Shown piece after piece: positions 1-7,703 of a stretch of 64,000 bases of DNA (position 1 is the stretch's first letter; every line of letters starts with the position of its first letter). A program made the translations under genes and the position numbers. The stretch is taken from NCBI RefSeq assembly GCF_002019605.1, contig NZ_KV917368.1, forward strand, positions 4,633,070 through 4,697,069, in the 5' to 3' direction. The notes beneath the pieces are model-generated. The model was not told the origin of the DNA. It saw only the letters and a list, made by a program, of their open reading frames with translations, and did no database searches. Source of the DNA: Alkalihalobacterium alkalinitrilicum (lineage in GTDB: Bacteria; Bacillota; Bacilli; Bacillales; Bacillaceae_F).

Positions 1-392
1 TTGAGCATTTAAAAGTAGGGTTAGCAAATACGAATAGAAAAGTAAAAACAGCTTTATTAGATCAAAAGATTGTGGTTGGTTTAGGAAACATTTATGTCGA
101 TGAAGCACTATTTCGTGCTCAGATTCATCCTGAGAGGCTGGCAAAGGAGATAAGGGAAGAAGAATTACCTCTACTTCATGAAAAAATTATAGACACCTTA
201 GGTCAAGCCATTGAACAAGGAGGAAGTTCGATAAAATCCTATGTGAATGGCCAAGGGGAAATGGGGATGTTTCAACAGTTTCTTTTTGTTTATGGTCGAA
301 AGGGAGATCCGTGTCGGCAATGTGGAACAGCGATTGAAAAAACGGTAGTCGGCGGACGTGGAACACACTTCTGTCCGAATTGCCAAAAATAA
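1..392 (+). CDS. mutM: Formamidopyrimidine-DNA glycosylase MutM, C-terminal part
   Basis: This is the 3' end of a gene that starts before the window; the open frame begins at base 3. MutM is a base-excision repair enzyme that removes 8-oxoguanine and formamidopyrimidines and nicks the DNA by beta,delta-elimination. The visible part holds the helix-two-turn-helix stretch (GLGNIYVDEALFRA) and the C-terminal zinc finger, a CxxC pair (CRQC) and a second pair (CPNC) near the end. The N-terminal catalytic proline lies outside. It is followed 60 bases later by ytaF, as in other bacilli (polA-mutM-ytaF-coaE), so they are probably co-transcribed. Confidence 0.95.
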   Translation, partial: EHLKVGLANTNRKVKTALLDQKIVVGLGNIYVDEALFRAQIHPERLAKEIREEELPLLHEKIIDTLGQAIEQGGSSIKSYVNGQGEMGMFQQFLFVYGRKGDPCRQCGTAIEKTVVGGRGTHFCPNCQK

Positions 393-452
393 AGTACATT
401 GGATAGGCTCCTGCCATATACTATCGTATCAGTCATGGAAGGAGCTTTTTAC

Positions 453-1118
453 ATGGTAGAAATCTTCTCATTACTTCTATTAGCTTTAGCTGTTAGTTTA
501 GATAGTTTTGGTGTGGGTCTAACATATGGACTTCGGAAGATGAAGTTACCGTTTAAGTCCTTATTGTTTATTGCATTTTGTTCAGCAGCTTCCATTCTCA
601 TAGCCATGACATTTGGTAATTTAATTCAACGATACTTATCCCCTCAATTTGCAGAATCTCTAGGAGGGATCATTCTAATCTTTATAGGGGCTTGGGCACT
701 TTATCAAGTGTTTCGTCCAGCAAGGCATGGCACCGATGAAGATGAGCGAAATCAAGAGCAGAAGAAAATCGACGATAAAGTCCTTATTAATTTAGAAATT
801 AAAATGTTTGGCCTAGTCATTCGAATATTACGTAAGCCAATGGAGGCTGATATTGATAGATCTGGAACGATTACAGGAAGAGAAGCCATTCTTTTAGGGG
901 TAGCATTATCACTTGATGCATTTGGTGCAGGGATTGGGGCAGCTTTAATCGGATTTTCACCTTGGTTGATGGCACTTACTGTTGCAGTGATGAGTGCATC
1001 TTTTGTTACGTTTGGAATGAAAAGCGGTTATCGTTACTCTGATACGTATTTTATGAAAAAATTCTCCTTTATTCCAGGGTTGTTACTGATTATACTAGGT
1101 GTATGGAGCTTAATTTAG
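453..1118 (+). CDS. ytaF: Sporulation membrane protein YtaF (MntP-like fold)
   Basis: A 221-residue polytopic membrane protein of the YtaF family, related to the MntP manganese efflux group; the B. subtilis member is linked to sporulation. Two homologous halves are visible, each starting with an acidic-glycine helix (ALAVSLDSFGVG near residue 10 and ALSLDAFGAGIGAA near residue 155), joined by a charged loop rich in Glu, Asp and Lys. The frame is open further upstream to 399, but ATG 453 has a good ribosome site (GGAAGGAG at 437-444) and matches the family start. The stop codon lies inside the first copy of a 21-bp direct repeat. The transported ion is not shown by the sequence. Confidence 0.88.
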   Translation: MVEIFSLLLLALAVSLDSFGVGLTYGLRKMKLPFKSLLFIAFCSAASILIAMTFGNLIQRYLSPQFAESLGGIILIFIGAWALYQVFRPARHGTDEDERNQEQKKIDDKVLINLEIKMFGLVIRILRKPMEADIDRSGTITGREAILLGVALSLDAFGAGIGAALIGFSPWLMALTVAVMSASFVTFGMKSGYRYSDTYFMKKFSFIPGLLLIILGVWSLI

Positions 1119-1293
1119 AGGAAGTTCAAAAAGTCCGGGAAAAATAGCGAAAGAATCTCGTCGTTGGCTTGCTTCTGCGGTACTCACGTATTAAAAGCAT
1201 ACGCTGTGTTCCTCGAAGCTGCGCCGCCTCGATCTTCTTGGCTCTTTTTGTCCTCCTTTTTGAACAAGTTTTTTAGAGGAAGTTCAAAAAGTC
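1115..1293. repeat. MITE-like intergenic element flanked by a 21-bp direct repeat
   Basis: An exact 21-bp sequence containing gaggaagttcaaaaagtc occurs at 1115-1135 and again at 1273-1293. Between them lies about 140 bp that ends in ctttttgaaca (about 1255-1265), the inverse complement of gttcaaaaag in the left copy. The segment therefore has short inverted ends and no coding capacity. It sits between ytaF and coaE and supplies the ytaF stop codon. The segment is richer in GC than the surrounding intergenic DNA. This is inferred to be a small interspersed repeat; copies elsewhere in the genome cannot be seen here. Confidence 0.55.
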
Positions 1294-1330
1294 TAGGGAA
1301 GCACTAAATGATGATTAAAGGGGATAGAAG

Positions 1331-1936
1331 ATGATTATAGGGTTAACGGGTGGGATTTCCAGTGGAAAAAGTACCGTATCAAATTTAATCTCTACTATAG
1401 GGATCCCAATTATTGATGCAGATGTTATTGCAAGGGAAGTTGTGGAACCTGGTGAAAGTGCATATGAACAAATCGTTGCTCATTTTGGAAGTCGCGTGTT
1501 ACAAGAGGATGGGACGATTGCACGTAAACGATTAGGTGAAATTATTTTTAACGATGAAAATGAGCGAACGGTCCTAAATTCCATTGTTCATCCTGCCATT
1601 AGAAAACGAATGTTGGAAACTAAAGATCGATTACTGGCAGATGGTTATTCTGTTGTTGTGTATGACATCCCGTTATTATTTGAAAGTGATTTAAGGCATA
1701 TGGTCGATAAAATCCTTCTAGTTTATGTAGACGAACATGTTCAATTAGAAAGATTAATGGAGCGAGATCAGTCAACAAAAGAAGAGGCATTAAGCCGGAT
1801 CAATTCACAAATGCCTTTAAAGGACAAATGTCAATTATCTGATGAAGTAATCAATAATAATGGCTCTCTAGAAGAAACAAAACAACAGTTAATAGATATC
1901 TTAACAAAATGGGAAGTAAAATACGATAAGCACTAG
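1331..1936 (+). CDS. coaE: Dephospho-CoA kinase CoaE
   Basis: Last enzyme of coenzyme A synthesis: it phosphorylates the 3'-hydroxyl of dephospho-CoA with ATP in the cytoplasm. The 201-residue protein has the family length. The Walker A loop GGISSGKS is at residues 7-14, the conserved DAD that positions substrate is at 29-31, and the lid region rich in Arg and Glu follows near residue 140. The ATG at 1331 is preceded by AAAGGGGATAG. It lies downstream of mutM-ytaF, as in B. subtilis. The stop codon is inside the stem of a terminator, so transcription probably ends here. Confidence 0.96.
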   Translation: MIIGLTGGISSGKSTVSNLISTIGIPIIDADVIAREVVEPGESAYEQIVAHFGSRVLQEDGTIARKRLGEIIFNDENERTVLNSIVHPAIRKRMLETKDRLLADGYSVVVYDIPLLFESDLRHMVDKILLVYVDEHVQLERLMERDQSTKEEALSRINSQMPLKDKCQLSDEVINNNGSLEETKQQLIDILTKWEVKYDKH

Positions 1937-1957
1937 GAGGAAATCCTGGTGTTTTTT
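1931..1957 (+). terminator. Terminator of coaE
   Basis: Hairpin CACTAGGA / TCCTGGTG with a short GAAA-type loop followed by TTTTTTC. The coaE stop codon lies within the left arm. Confidence 0.8.
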
Positions 1958-1988
1958 CTTTTGTGTAGTTTCATTGGACCAAGAGTAA

Positions 1989-2243
1989 TGAATAGTAACA
2001 TTTACTACATAATAATTCCAGTATAAGGAAGAATATGAGCCTAAAGCAACGTTTACTACATAATAATTCCAGTATAAGGAAGAATATGAGCCTAAAGCAA
2101 CGTTTACTACATATTAATTCCAATAAAAGGAAGAAAGTGAACCTAAAGCAACGTTTACTACATAATAATTCCAATAACAGGAAAAGTTATTGCCATAAAC
2201 ATTGTTTACCTCACATAAATCCCATTTATAGGTGTGTTCATTT
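1989..2243. repeat. Tandem array, five 51-bp units (array 1)
   Basis: Units begin at 1989, 2040, 2091, 2142 and 2193, exactly 51 bp apart. The middle three are nearly identical and start cctaaagcaacgtttacta; the last is degenerate. Each unit holds a CTAAA...TTTA motif and a second motif TTCC(N6)GGAA able to form a small stem. Because 51 is a multiple of three, the array keeps frames open on both strands and creates apparent 67- and 98-codon ORFs, which I do not consider genes. A related array of five 51-bp units lies at 17108-17362. Confidence 0.85.
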
Positions 2244-2407
2244 TAGTTGTTACTGGCAGTTTATGCTCCACTTATCCTTCTTTGACCCTCGAAGTTTTGA
2301 ATTGTCGATATTGCTGCCAGTTGACGTGTAGTAAATTCCTTATATTAGAAACTTCTTTTGGCGTAAAGCGGTTTTACATAGACAAAAAACGCCACGTCCT
2401 GTGAACT

Positions 2408-2431
2408 TCACTGTGATCCACATCACAGTGA
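2408..2431. promoter_or_regulatory. Fnr/Crp-type palindrome upstream of gapB
   Basis: A perfect 10-bp inverted repeat with a 4-base centre, TCACTGTGAT-ccac-ATCACAGTGA. Its core TGTGA-N6-TCACA is the consensus of Crp/Fnr-family regulators, including Bacillus Fnr. A TATAAT hexamer follows at 2433-2438, so the site would overlap the -35 region of such a promoter. Which regulator binds, and whether that promoter drives gapB, is inference. From 2244 to 2407 I see no gene. Confidence 0.5.
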
Positions 2432-2506
2432 GTATAATAAATTTAGTATTTAATTGTCCGAATTGCCTAATTATTATTATTTATTGCCTTTTAATAAAAT
2501 TATTAG

Positions 2507-2545
2507 TTCTTATTGCATATTATATGTTATACTAATTCATATCAA
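2507..2545 (+). promoter_or_regulatory. gapB promoter region with CcpN-like box
   Basis: TATACT at 2528-2533 is a good -10 hexamer but has no well-spaced -35. The overlapping sequence TATGTTATACT (2523-2533) fits the CcpN operator consensus TRTGHYATAYW as I recall it. CcpN represses gapB in the presence of glucose in B. subtilis. The stretch ttcttattgca...tatactaattca is also found in the speD promoter, with different spacing. Confidence 0.5.
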
Positions 2546-2588
2546 AGGACATTTAGTATAGCATATATATATTGGGGAGGAGCTATTT

Positions 2589-3620
2589 GTGATGAAGGTT
2601 AAAGTAGCGATTAATGGATTTGGGAGAATTGGGAGAATGGTGTTCCGAAAAGCAATTCTTGATGATAAATTAGATGTAGTAGCGGTAAATGCAAGTTACC
2701 CTGCAGAAACATTAGCTCATTTAGTAAAATATGATAGCATCCATGGAGCATTTCCAGCGCAAGTAGAAGCTGGCGATAACGAACTGATCGTAAACGGAAA
2801 GGTTGTTAAGCTTTTACAATCACGCGATCCAAAACAATTACCATGGAAAGAGTTAAACGTAGATATCGTTGTGGAAGCAACAGGTAAATTCAAATCAAAA
2901 GAAACAGCAGGATATCACATTGAAGCAGGTGCTAAGAAAGTCGTGATTACAGCACCCGGTAAAGATGAAGATGTAACCGTTGTTATGGGCGTTAATGAAG
3001 AAGATTACATTCATGAAAAACACGATGTTATTTCAAATGCTTCGTGTACAACAAACTGTTTAGCACCTGTTGCTAAAGTAATTGATGAAGCTTTTGGGAT
3101 TGAAACTGGAATGATGACAACAGTTCATTCTTATACAAACGATCAAAAAAACATTGACAATCCACATAAAGATTTACGTAGAGCACGTGCATGCGCTCAA
3201 TCGATCATACCAACTTCTACGGGTGCAGCAAAAGCAATTGCAAAAGTATTACCTAATCTTAAAGGTAAATTAAATGGTATGGCGTTGCGTGTTCCTACAC
3301 CTAACGTATCTTTAGTTGACTTTGTTGTTCAAGTGAAGCAAGATGTGACGGTTGAAGAAGTAAATGAAGTATTAAGAAATGCTGCTAATAATGAATTAAA
3401 AGGCATATTAGGTTACACAGATGAGCCACTAGTTTCAATTGATTTTAACGGAAACGAAAATTCTTCGATTATTGATGGTCTTTCAACAATGGTATTAGGT
3501 GACAGACAATTAAAAGTGTTAGCTTGGTACGATAACGAGTGGGGCTACTCTTGCCGTGTTGTTGATCTTGTAAACCTTGTGGCAAGTAATATTGTAAATG
3601 ATGCGAAACTTCATGTTTAA
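2589..3620 (+). CDS. gapB: Glyceraldehyde-3-phosphate dehydrogenase, gluconeogenic type GapB
   Basis: Catalyses the reversible oxidation of glyceraldehyde 3-phosphate; the GapB type works in gluconeogenesis with NADP. The 343-residue protein starts with the Rossmann motif INGFGRIGR, carries the catalytic cysteine in SNASCTTNC (Cys153), and ends with WYDNEWGYS. After the second beta strand it reads VNAS rather than the VND of NAD-dependent glycolytic enzymes, which fits NADP use. GTG 2589 sits 8 bases after GGGGAGG; ATG 2592 gives a protein one residue shorter. The order gapB-speD is conserved with B. subtilis, which supports GapB rather than GapA. A CcpN-like box lies upstream. Confidence 0.95.
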   Translation: MMKVKVAINGFGRIGRMVFRKAILDDKLDVVAVNASYPAETLAHLVKYDSIHGAFPAQVEAGDNELIVNGKVVKLLQSRDPKQLPWKELNVDIVVEATGKFKSKETAGYHIEAGAKKVVITAPGKDEDVTVVMGVNEEDYIHEKHDVISNASCTTNCLAPVAKVIDEAFGIETGMMTTVHSYTNDQKNIDNPHKDLRRARACAQSIIPTSTGAAKAIAKVLPNLKGKLNGMALRVPTPNVSLVDFVVQVKQDVTVEEVNEVLRNAANNELKGILGYTDEPLVSIDFNGNENSSIIDGLSTMVLGDRQLKVLAWYDNEWGYSCRVVDLVNLVASNIVNDAKLHV

Positions 3621-3641
3621 AATACTTTAGTTTGCGATAAG

Positions 3642-3745
3642 AAAGCTGATTTAAGCGAAGAGACACCTTAGATAGTTTGGGGTTGTGATTGGACCTCGCA
3701 CTATACACGTTCGAGGGTCTAAATAGCTTATATCAGCTTTTTTTG
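3642..3745 (+). terminator. Long rod-like terminator hairpin of gapB
   Basis: AAAGCTGAT at 3642-3650 pairs with ATCAGCTTT at 3732-3740, followed by a T-run. Inside, TAAGC/GCTTA, TTAG/CTAA and GACCTCG/CGAGGGTC pair in register, giving a roughly 100-nt rod instead of a short hairpin. From 3746 to 3938 I see no gene or clear structure. Confidence 0.6.
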
Positions 3746-3938
3746 TCTTTTCAGATGGAAGTCATTGATTGTATATTGGTACTACGGTCGGTCAACAATA
3801 ATGTGAGAACTTCAGTCAATGTTGCTCGATGGAGTGTCAGTTCAGGGGACTTGAGATAATGTTAAAGACCACCCGTTTAGTCGTAAAAACAATGGGTAAA
3901 ACTCAATTCTAAGCGATAAAATACTTGTTAAATTCTTA

Positions 3939-3967
3939 TTGCAAATCAAAAATAAAACAAGTATACT
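3939..3967 (+). promoter_or_regulatory. SigA-type promoter of speD
   Basis: TTGCAA at 3939-3944, 17-base spacer, TATACT at 3962-3967. Transcription should start near 3974, giving a leader of about 140 nt. Confidence 0.7.
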
Positions 3968-3973
3968 AATTCA

Positions 3974-4116
3974 CGTGAACTTCACTTAAGCAAACCAGGA
4001 ATAGTAAGCTACTCAAAGGGTTAGGACCTCTCTGGACTAACTTTCCCCCGTGGTACTTTAACATTCCTACATGCTTCAGAAGGCATGAAATTTTTTCGAA
4101 AAGGGGGATTCAACTT
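3974..4116 (+). promoter_or_regulatory. Structured speD leader RNA (candidate cis-regulator)
   Basis: AGGAAT near 3997 can pair with ATTCCT near 4062, enclosing GTTAG/CTAAC around GACC-tctct-GG. CCCCC at 4045-4049 is complementary to the GGGGG ribosome site at 4103-4107. Between them CATGC (4070-4074) and GCATG (4083-4087) form a hairpin followed by TTTTTT (4091-4096), terminator-like. This allows attenuation or ribosome-site hiding. I do not recognise it as a standard riboswitch. Confidence 0.45.
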
Positions 4117-4500
4117 ATGGATACTATGGGTCGTCACGTAATTGCGGAATTATGGGGATGTAACGTAGAGAAGTTGAATGATATGGATTTTATTGAGAGA
4201 GTTTTCGTTGATGCTGCATTGGAATCGGGGGCTGAAGTACGTGAAGTTGCGTTTCATAAATTTGCCCCACATGGTGTTAGTGGAGTTGTGATTATTTCAG
4301 AATCTCATTTAACGATCCACAGCTTTCCTGAACATGGTTACGCAAGTATAGATGTTTACACTTGCGGCGATCGAATTGACCCGAATGTAGCTTCTAATTA
4401 TATATCTAAAGCATTACAGGCTACAACAAGCGAAATCATTGAAGTGCCTAGAGGAATGGGTCCTATTAAAGTTGAAAAAACAAAAGTTCAAGCATTGTAG
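4117..4500 (+). CDS. speD: S-adenosylmethionine decarboxylase proenzyme SpeD
   Basis: Pyruvoyl enzyme that decarboxylates S-adenosylmethionine to supply aminopropyl groups for spermidine. The 127-residue proenzyme cleaves itself at Glu62-Ser63 within [10 protein letters not shown]; Ser63 becomes the pyruvoyl group. His68 and the TCGD motif at 82-85 are in place. The start MDTMGRHVI matches the family, and GGGGG lies 9 bases before ATG 4117. It has its own promoter and a long structured leader, and a terminator follows at once, so it is a single-gene unit after gapB. Confidence 0.96.
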   Translation: MDTMGRHVIAELWGCNVEKLNDMDFIERVFVDAALESGAEVREVAFHKFAPHGVSGVVIISESHLTIHSFPEHGYASIDVYTCGDRIDPNVASNYISKALQATTSEIIEVPRGMGPIKVEKTKVQAL

Positions 4501-4506
4501 TTAATA

Positions 4507-4535
4507 AAAGAGGTGGTTTCTACCGCCTCTTTTTG
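4507..4535 (+). terminator. Terminator of speD
   Basis: AAAGAGGTGG-tttcta-CCGCCTCTTTTT hairpin with U-tract seven bases after the stop. Confidence 0.85.
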
Positions 4536-4692
4536 ATTCGCGTCTGTATAGATCAGAAGTTTAGACATTTTTATTCTTTTGTCTCTCTTATGAACGATTT
4601 CTTGTCATTCGTCGAGTTTTTATTTATTATTAAGAGAGTAGAGAATTATTGAATGTACGCCCAAATGCAAGACAAAGTGGAGTTGATACCAA

Positions 4693-5160
4693 ATGCGTTG
4701 TCCAGCATGTGAATTTAATGGAACAAAAGTGCTTGATTCTAGACCAAGCCATGAAGGGAAGTCGATCCGGAGAAGAAGAGAGTGTGAAGCTTGTAATTAT
4801 CGCTTTACAACGTTTGAGACCGTAGAAGAGCACCCGATCATCATTGTAAAAAAAGACGGTACCCGTCAAGAGTTTAGTCGCGAAAAAATATTAAGAGGAC
4901 TTATTCGTGCATGTGAAAAACGACCAATATCTCTAGAACAACTCAATGAAATTGTTACAAAAGTTGAACGAGAACTACGTGGCAAAGGAATGAGTGAAGT
5001 TGAGAGCCGAGATGTCGGGGAATTAGTGATGGAAATTTTAGCGAATGTTGATGATGTTGCCTATGTGCGCTTTGCCTCGGTTTATCGTCAATTTAAAGAT
5101 ATTAATGTTTTTATCGATGAATTAAAAGATCTCATTGATCGAAATACTTCTAAGAAATAA
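4693..5160 (+). CDS. nrdR: Transcriptional repressor NrdR
   Basis: Zinc-ribbon/ATP-cone repressor of ribonucleotide reductase genes; it senses ATP and dATP through the cone domain. The 155-residue protein starts MRCPAC with zinc ligands Cys3, Cys6, Cys31 and Cys34, followed by the basic stretch KSIRRRREC and then the ATP-cone (about residues 49-139, [15 protein letters not shown]). TGGAG ten bases before ATG 4693 acts as ribosome site. It precedes dnaB-dnaI, as in many bacilli, linking nucleotide supply to replication start. Confidence 0.96.
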   Translation: MRCPACEFNGTKVLDSRPSHEGKSIRRRRECEACNYRFTTFETVEEHPIIIVKKDGTRQEFSREKILRGLIRACEKRPISLEQLNEIVTKVERELRGKGMSEVESRDVGELVMEILANVDDVAYVRFASVYRQFKDINVFIDELKDLIDRNTSKK

Positions 5161-5163
5161 ATT

Positions 5164-5195
5164 GAGCTTTAAGCAATTTGCTGAGAGCTCTTTTT
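5164..5195 (+). terminator. Terminator of nrdR
   Basis: GAGCTTTAAGC-aattt-GCTGAGAGCTC stem followed by TTTTTC. Confidence 0.75.
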
Positions 5196-5234
5196 CACTT
5201 TTTTATAACATAAAGTTAGGCTAGGTGGTATGGA

Positions 5235-6689
5235 ATGGAATGGCATTGGAAAGAGCTTTTGCCAGTAGACCGTTATATGATTAGAGCGACAGATCAATTA
5301 ACGATTCAAGATCAAAGAGTACTCATTTTATTATATCAACCACTCATTGGTGCTATAGCGTATAGCTTGTATATGACGTTGTGGAGTGAATTAGAGGATG
5401 ATGTGTATTGGAGTGAGGAGGCTACGCATCGTCAATTGATGATTAGTATGGACTTACCGTTACATCAACTTTTTCAAGAACGAAAGAAATTAGAAGCGAT
5501 TGGATTATTAAAAACTTATAAGAAACGAAACGCTGAAACATCCACCTATTTATATGATCTTCAACCTCCAATGTCACCACAGGCATTTTTTACAAATGAC
5601 GTATTAAGTGTTTATCTATATAATCGATTAGGGAAGACAAAGTATCGCCAAATTAGAGAGCGATTTTTAATTGATAAATTAAACCATGATGAATTCGAAG
5701 AAGTTACGTACGCTTTCGATGAAGTATTTACTTCCTTGTCACATTCTGAAATAGCGACTCATCACCAAACTGAGGTGCTTGAAGCTCTTGAAATTGACAA
5801 TAATAAAGATATTATTCAACGAGGCCAAAATTTTGAGATAGTGTTTGCAGATCATAACTTTGATTTTCAATTGATGGAAGCGGACCTAGCTACATTTATT
5901 AATGCTGAAAAATTACTCACAGTTGAGCTTAGAAAGGTAATTGTTCGTCTTGCTTTTGTTTACCGCATTCAGCCTTTGGAAATGAGCCGTTTAATCCAGC
6001 AAGCCCTCCTTCATGATGACCAGTTGAATATAGATGAATTAAGAAAACGGGCACAAGAATGGTATAAGATTGAGTATGGTAATGAACCACCGACTTTAGG
6101 GTTGAAAACTCACCCAGTTAAACATCGAGAAATGGTCGGAAAAGAACCTCAGACGGAAGAAGAAAAGATGATCGTTTTATATGAAACGACATCACCGTTA
6201 GATTTACTAGAAAGTCGATCAGATGGAGCTAAAGTGCCGTTAGCCGATGTAAAAATCATTGAAAGTTTAATCCTTGATTATCAGTTAATGCCAGGCGTTG
6301 TAAATGTACTCTTAGATTCTGTACTTATTCGAAATGATATGAAATTAACGAAGTCTTTAATTGACAAAATTGCGGGGCATTGGTCAAGGAAAAATATAAA
6401 AACCGTAAAAGAAGCAATGGAGTTAGCGAAATTAGAGTATCAAAAAAATACAGCCTATCAACAAGTGAAAAAAGAAGTTAAACCAAATGAAAAAGGACGA
6501 GCGAAAAAATCGTATGTTCGTAAAGATAAGTTACCAAAGTGGTTATTAAAAGAGCAAGATGAAAAGTCATCGGAAGAGAAACCAGTTAAAAGTCAATCTC
6601 AAGATCCTAAATTTACTCTGGAGAAAGAAAAATTTGAGAAAATGATGGAACAGTTGAGACAAAAGAAAGCACAAAAGGAGGAAGATTAG
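5235..6689 (+). CDS. dnaB: Replication initiation and membrane attachment protein DnaB (primosome)
   Basis: Firmicutes DnaB is not the helicase. It works with DnaD and DnaI to load the replicative helicase at oriC and at restart sites, and attaches the origin region to the membrane. The 484-residue protein has the DnaD/DnaB-type winged-helix N-terminal half, a helical DnaD-like domain near 330-420 ending in the WSRKNIKTVKEAMELAK motif, and a lysine- and glutamate-rich tail. Of several in-frame or near ATGs, ATG 5235 has AGGTGG six bases upstream. dnaI starts one base after its stop, so the two are translationally coupled. Confidence 0.93.
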   Translation: MEWHWKELLPVDRYMIRATDQLTIQDQRVLILLYQPLIGAIAYSLYMTLWSELEDDVYWSEEATHRQLMISMDLPLHQLFQERKKLEAIGLLKTYKKRNAETSTYLYDLQPPMSPQAFFTNDVLSVYLYNRLGKTKYRQIRERFLIDKLNHDEFEEVTYAFDEVFTSLSHSEIATHHQTEVLEALEIDNNKDIIQRGQNFEIVFADHNFDFQLMEADLATFINAEKLLTVELRKVIVRLAFVYRIQPLEMSRLIQQALLHDDQLNIDELRKRAQEWYKIEYGNEPPTLGLKTHPVKHREMVGKEPQTEEEKMIVLYETTSPLDLLESRSDGAKVPLADVKIIESLILDYQLMPGVVNVLLDSVLIRNDMKLTKSLIDKIAGHWSRKNIKTVKEAMELAKLEYQKNTAYQQVKKEVKPNEKGRAKKSYVRKDKLPKWLLKEQDEKSSEEKPVKSQSQDPKFTLEKEKFEKMMEQLRQKKAQKEED

Positions 6690-6690
6690 A

Positions 6691-7626
6691 ATGAAATCGA
6701 TTCAAGCCTCCCTGCAGTCAATGATGAACGGGGATAAGTTCATTAAGCAATATGAAATGTTAAAACATGATATCTTAACCGACCCAATCATAAATGAGTT
6801 TATGCAATCGCACCCTCATGTTTCACTTGATATGCTGGAAAGAAGCTTACCGAAATTAGATCAATATAGAAAAGAAGTGAATACGTGTAACCATTGTCCA
6901 GGTCTTCAGAAATGTACTAATTTAATGACAGGTTATCGCCCGAAATTAGTTGTCGACAAACAGTTTGTCGATATTCGGTTTGACGTATGCGAAATCAAGC
7001 AAAAAGAAGATCGTCAGAAAAAACAACAAGCGCTTATAAAAAGTTTATATATCCCGAAAGACATATTAGCCGCCCGATTTGAACACTTCGATCAAGATCA
7101 TGAAGCACGTTTGGCAGCCAGTGCTGCAGCTTTAGAATTTGCGATGCAAGCCGATCCCGGTAATCGTCCGATGGGATTGTATTTATATGGGAAATTTGGG
7201 GTTGGCAAAACGTATATTATGGGTGCCGTTGCAAACGAATTAGCGGACCGTGACATTGAAACGATGCTTGTGTATACTCCTGATTTCTTTAGAGAAATGA
7301 AGCAATCGATCGGGGATGGTACATTTAGTGAAAAGCTTGATCGCGTTAAAAATGCTCAAGTGCTAATATTGGATGATATTGGTGCTGAAAGCTTATCAAG
7401 CTGGATCCGTGATGATGTATTAGGCGTTATTCTGCAATATCGAATGCTTGAGAATCTACCTACCCTTTTTACGTCTAATTATGACTATGACGAACTCGAA
7501 GAACATTTAGCTTATTCGGATCGTGGAGGGCTTGAACAGTTGAAAGCCAAACGAATCATGGAGAGGATTCGGCACTTTACTACGCCAATCTATGTTGATG
7601 GTGAAAATCGTCGACGACGGAATTAG
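6691..7626 (+). CDS. dnaI: Primosomal helicase loader DnaI
   Basis: AAA+ ATPase that loads the DnaC-type replicative helicase onto DNA with DnaB and DnaD. In 311 residues it shows an N-terminal helicase-binding region with cysteines at 66, 69, 75 and 100 that probably bind zinc, Walker A GKFGVGKT at 167-174, Walker B LILDDIG near 225-231, and an arginine-finger region (RGGLEQLKAKRIMERIR). Its ribosome site AAAGGAGG lies in the last codons of dnaB. In B. subtilis ytxB and ytxC follow; here mqnC does. Confidence 0.95.
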   Translation: MKSIQASLQSMMNGDKFIKQYEMLKHDILTDPIINEFMQSHPHVSLDMLERSLPKLDQYRKEVNTCNHCPGLQKCTNLMTGYRPKLVVDKQFVDIRFDVCEIKQKEDRQKKQQALIKSLYIPKDILAARFEHFDQDHEARLAASAAALEFAMQADPGNRPMGLYLYGKFGVGKTYIMGAVANELADRDIETMLVYTPDFFREMKQSIGDGTFSEKLDRVKNAQVLILDDIGAESLSSWIRDDVLGVILQYRMLENLPTLFTSNYDYDELEEHLAYSDRGGLEQLKAKRIMERIRHFTTPIYVDGENRRRRN

Positions 7627-7703
7627 TGCTATTTGGAATAGGCATTATTCAATAATCTATGATAGTATAATACTAGTTAATAAAGATGGGGGTTATGAAT
7701 GAA

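Noticed and set aside
2035-2331. 98-codon plus-strand ORF with 17-residue repeats, and a 67-codon minus-strand ORF over the same DNA
   Set aside because: The 51-bp tandem repeat is a multiple of three and keeps frames open on both strands; there is no ribosome site, and the repeat continues as non-coding sequence at 17108-17362.
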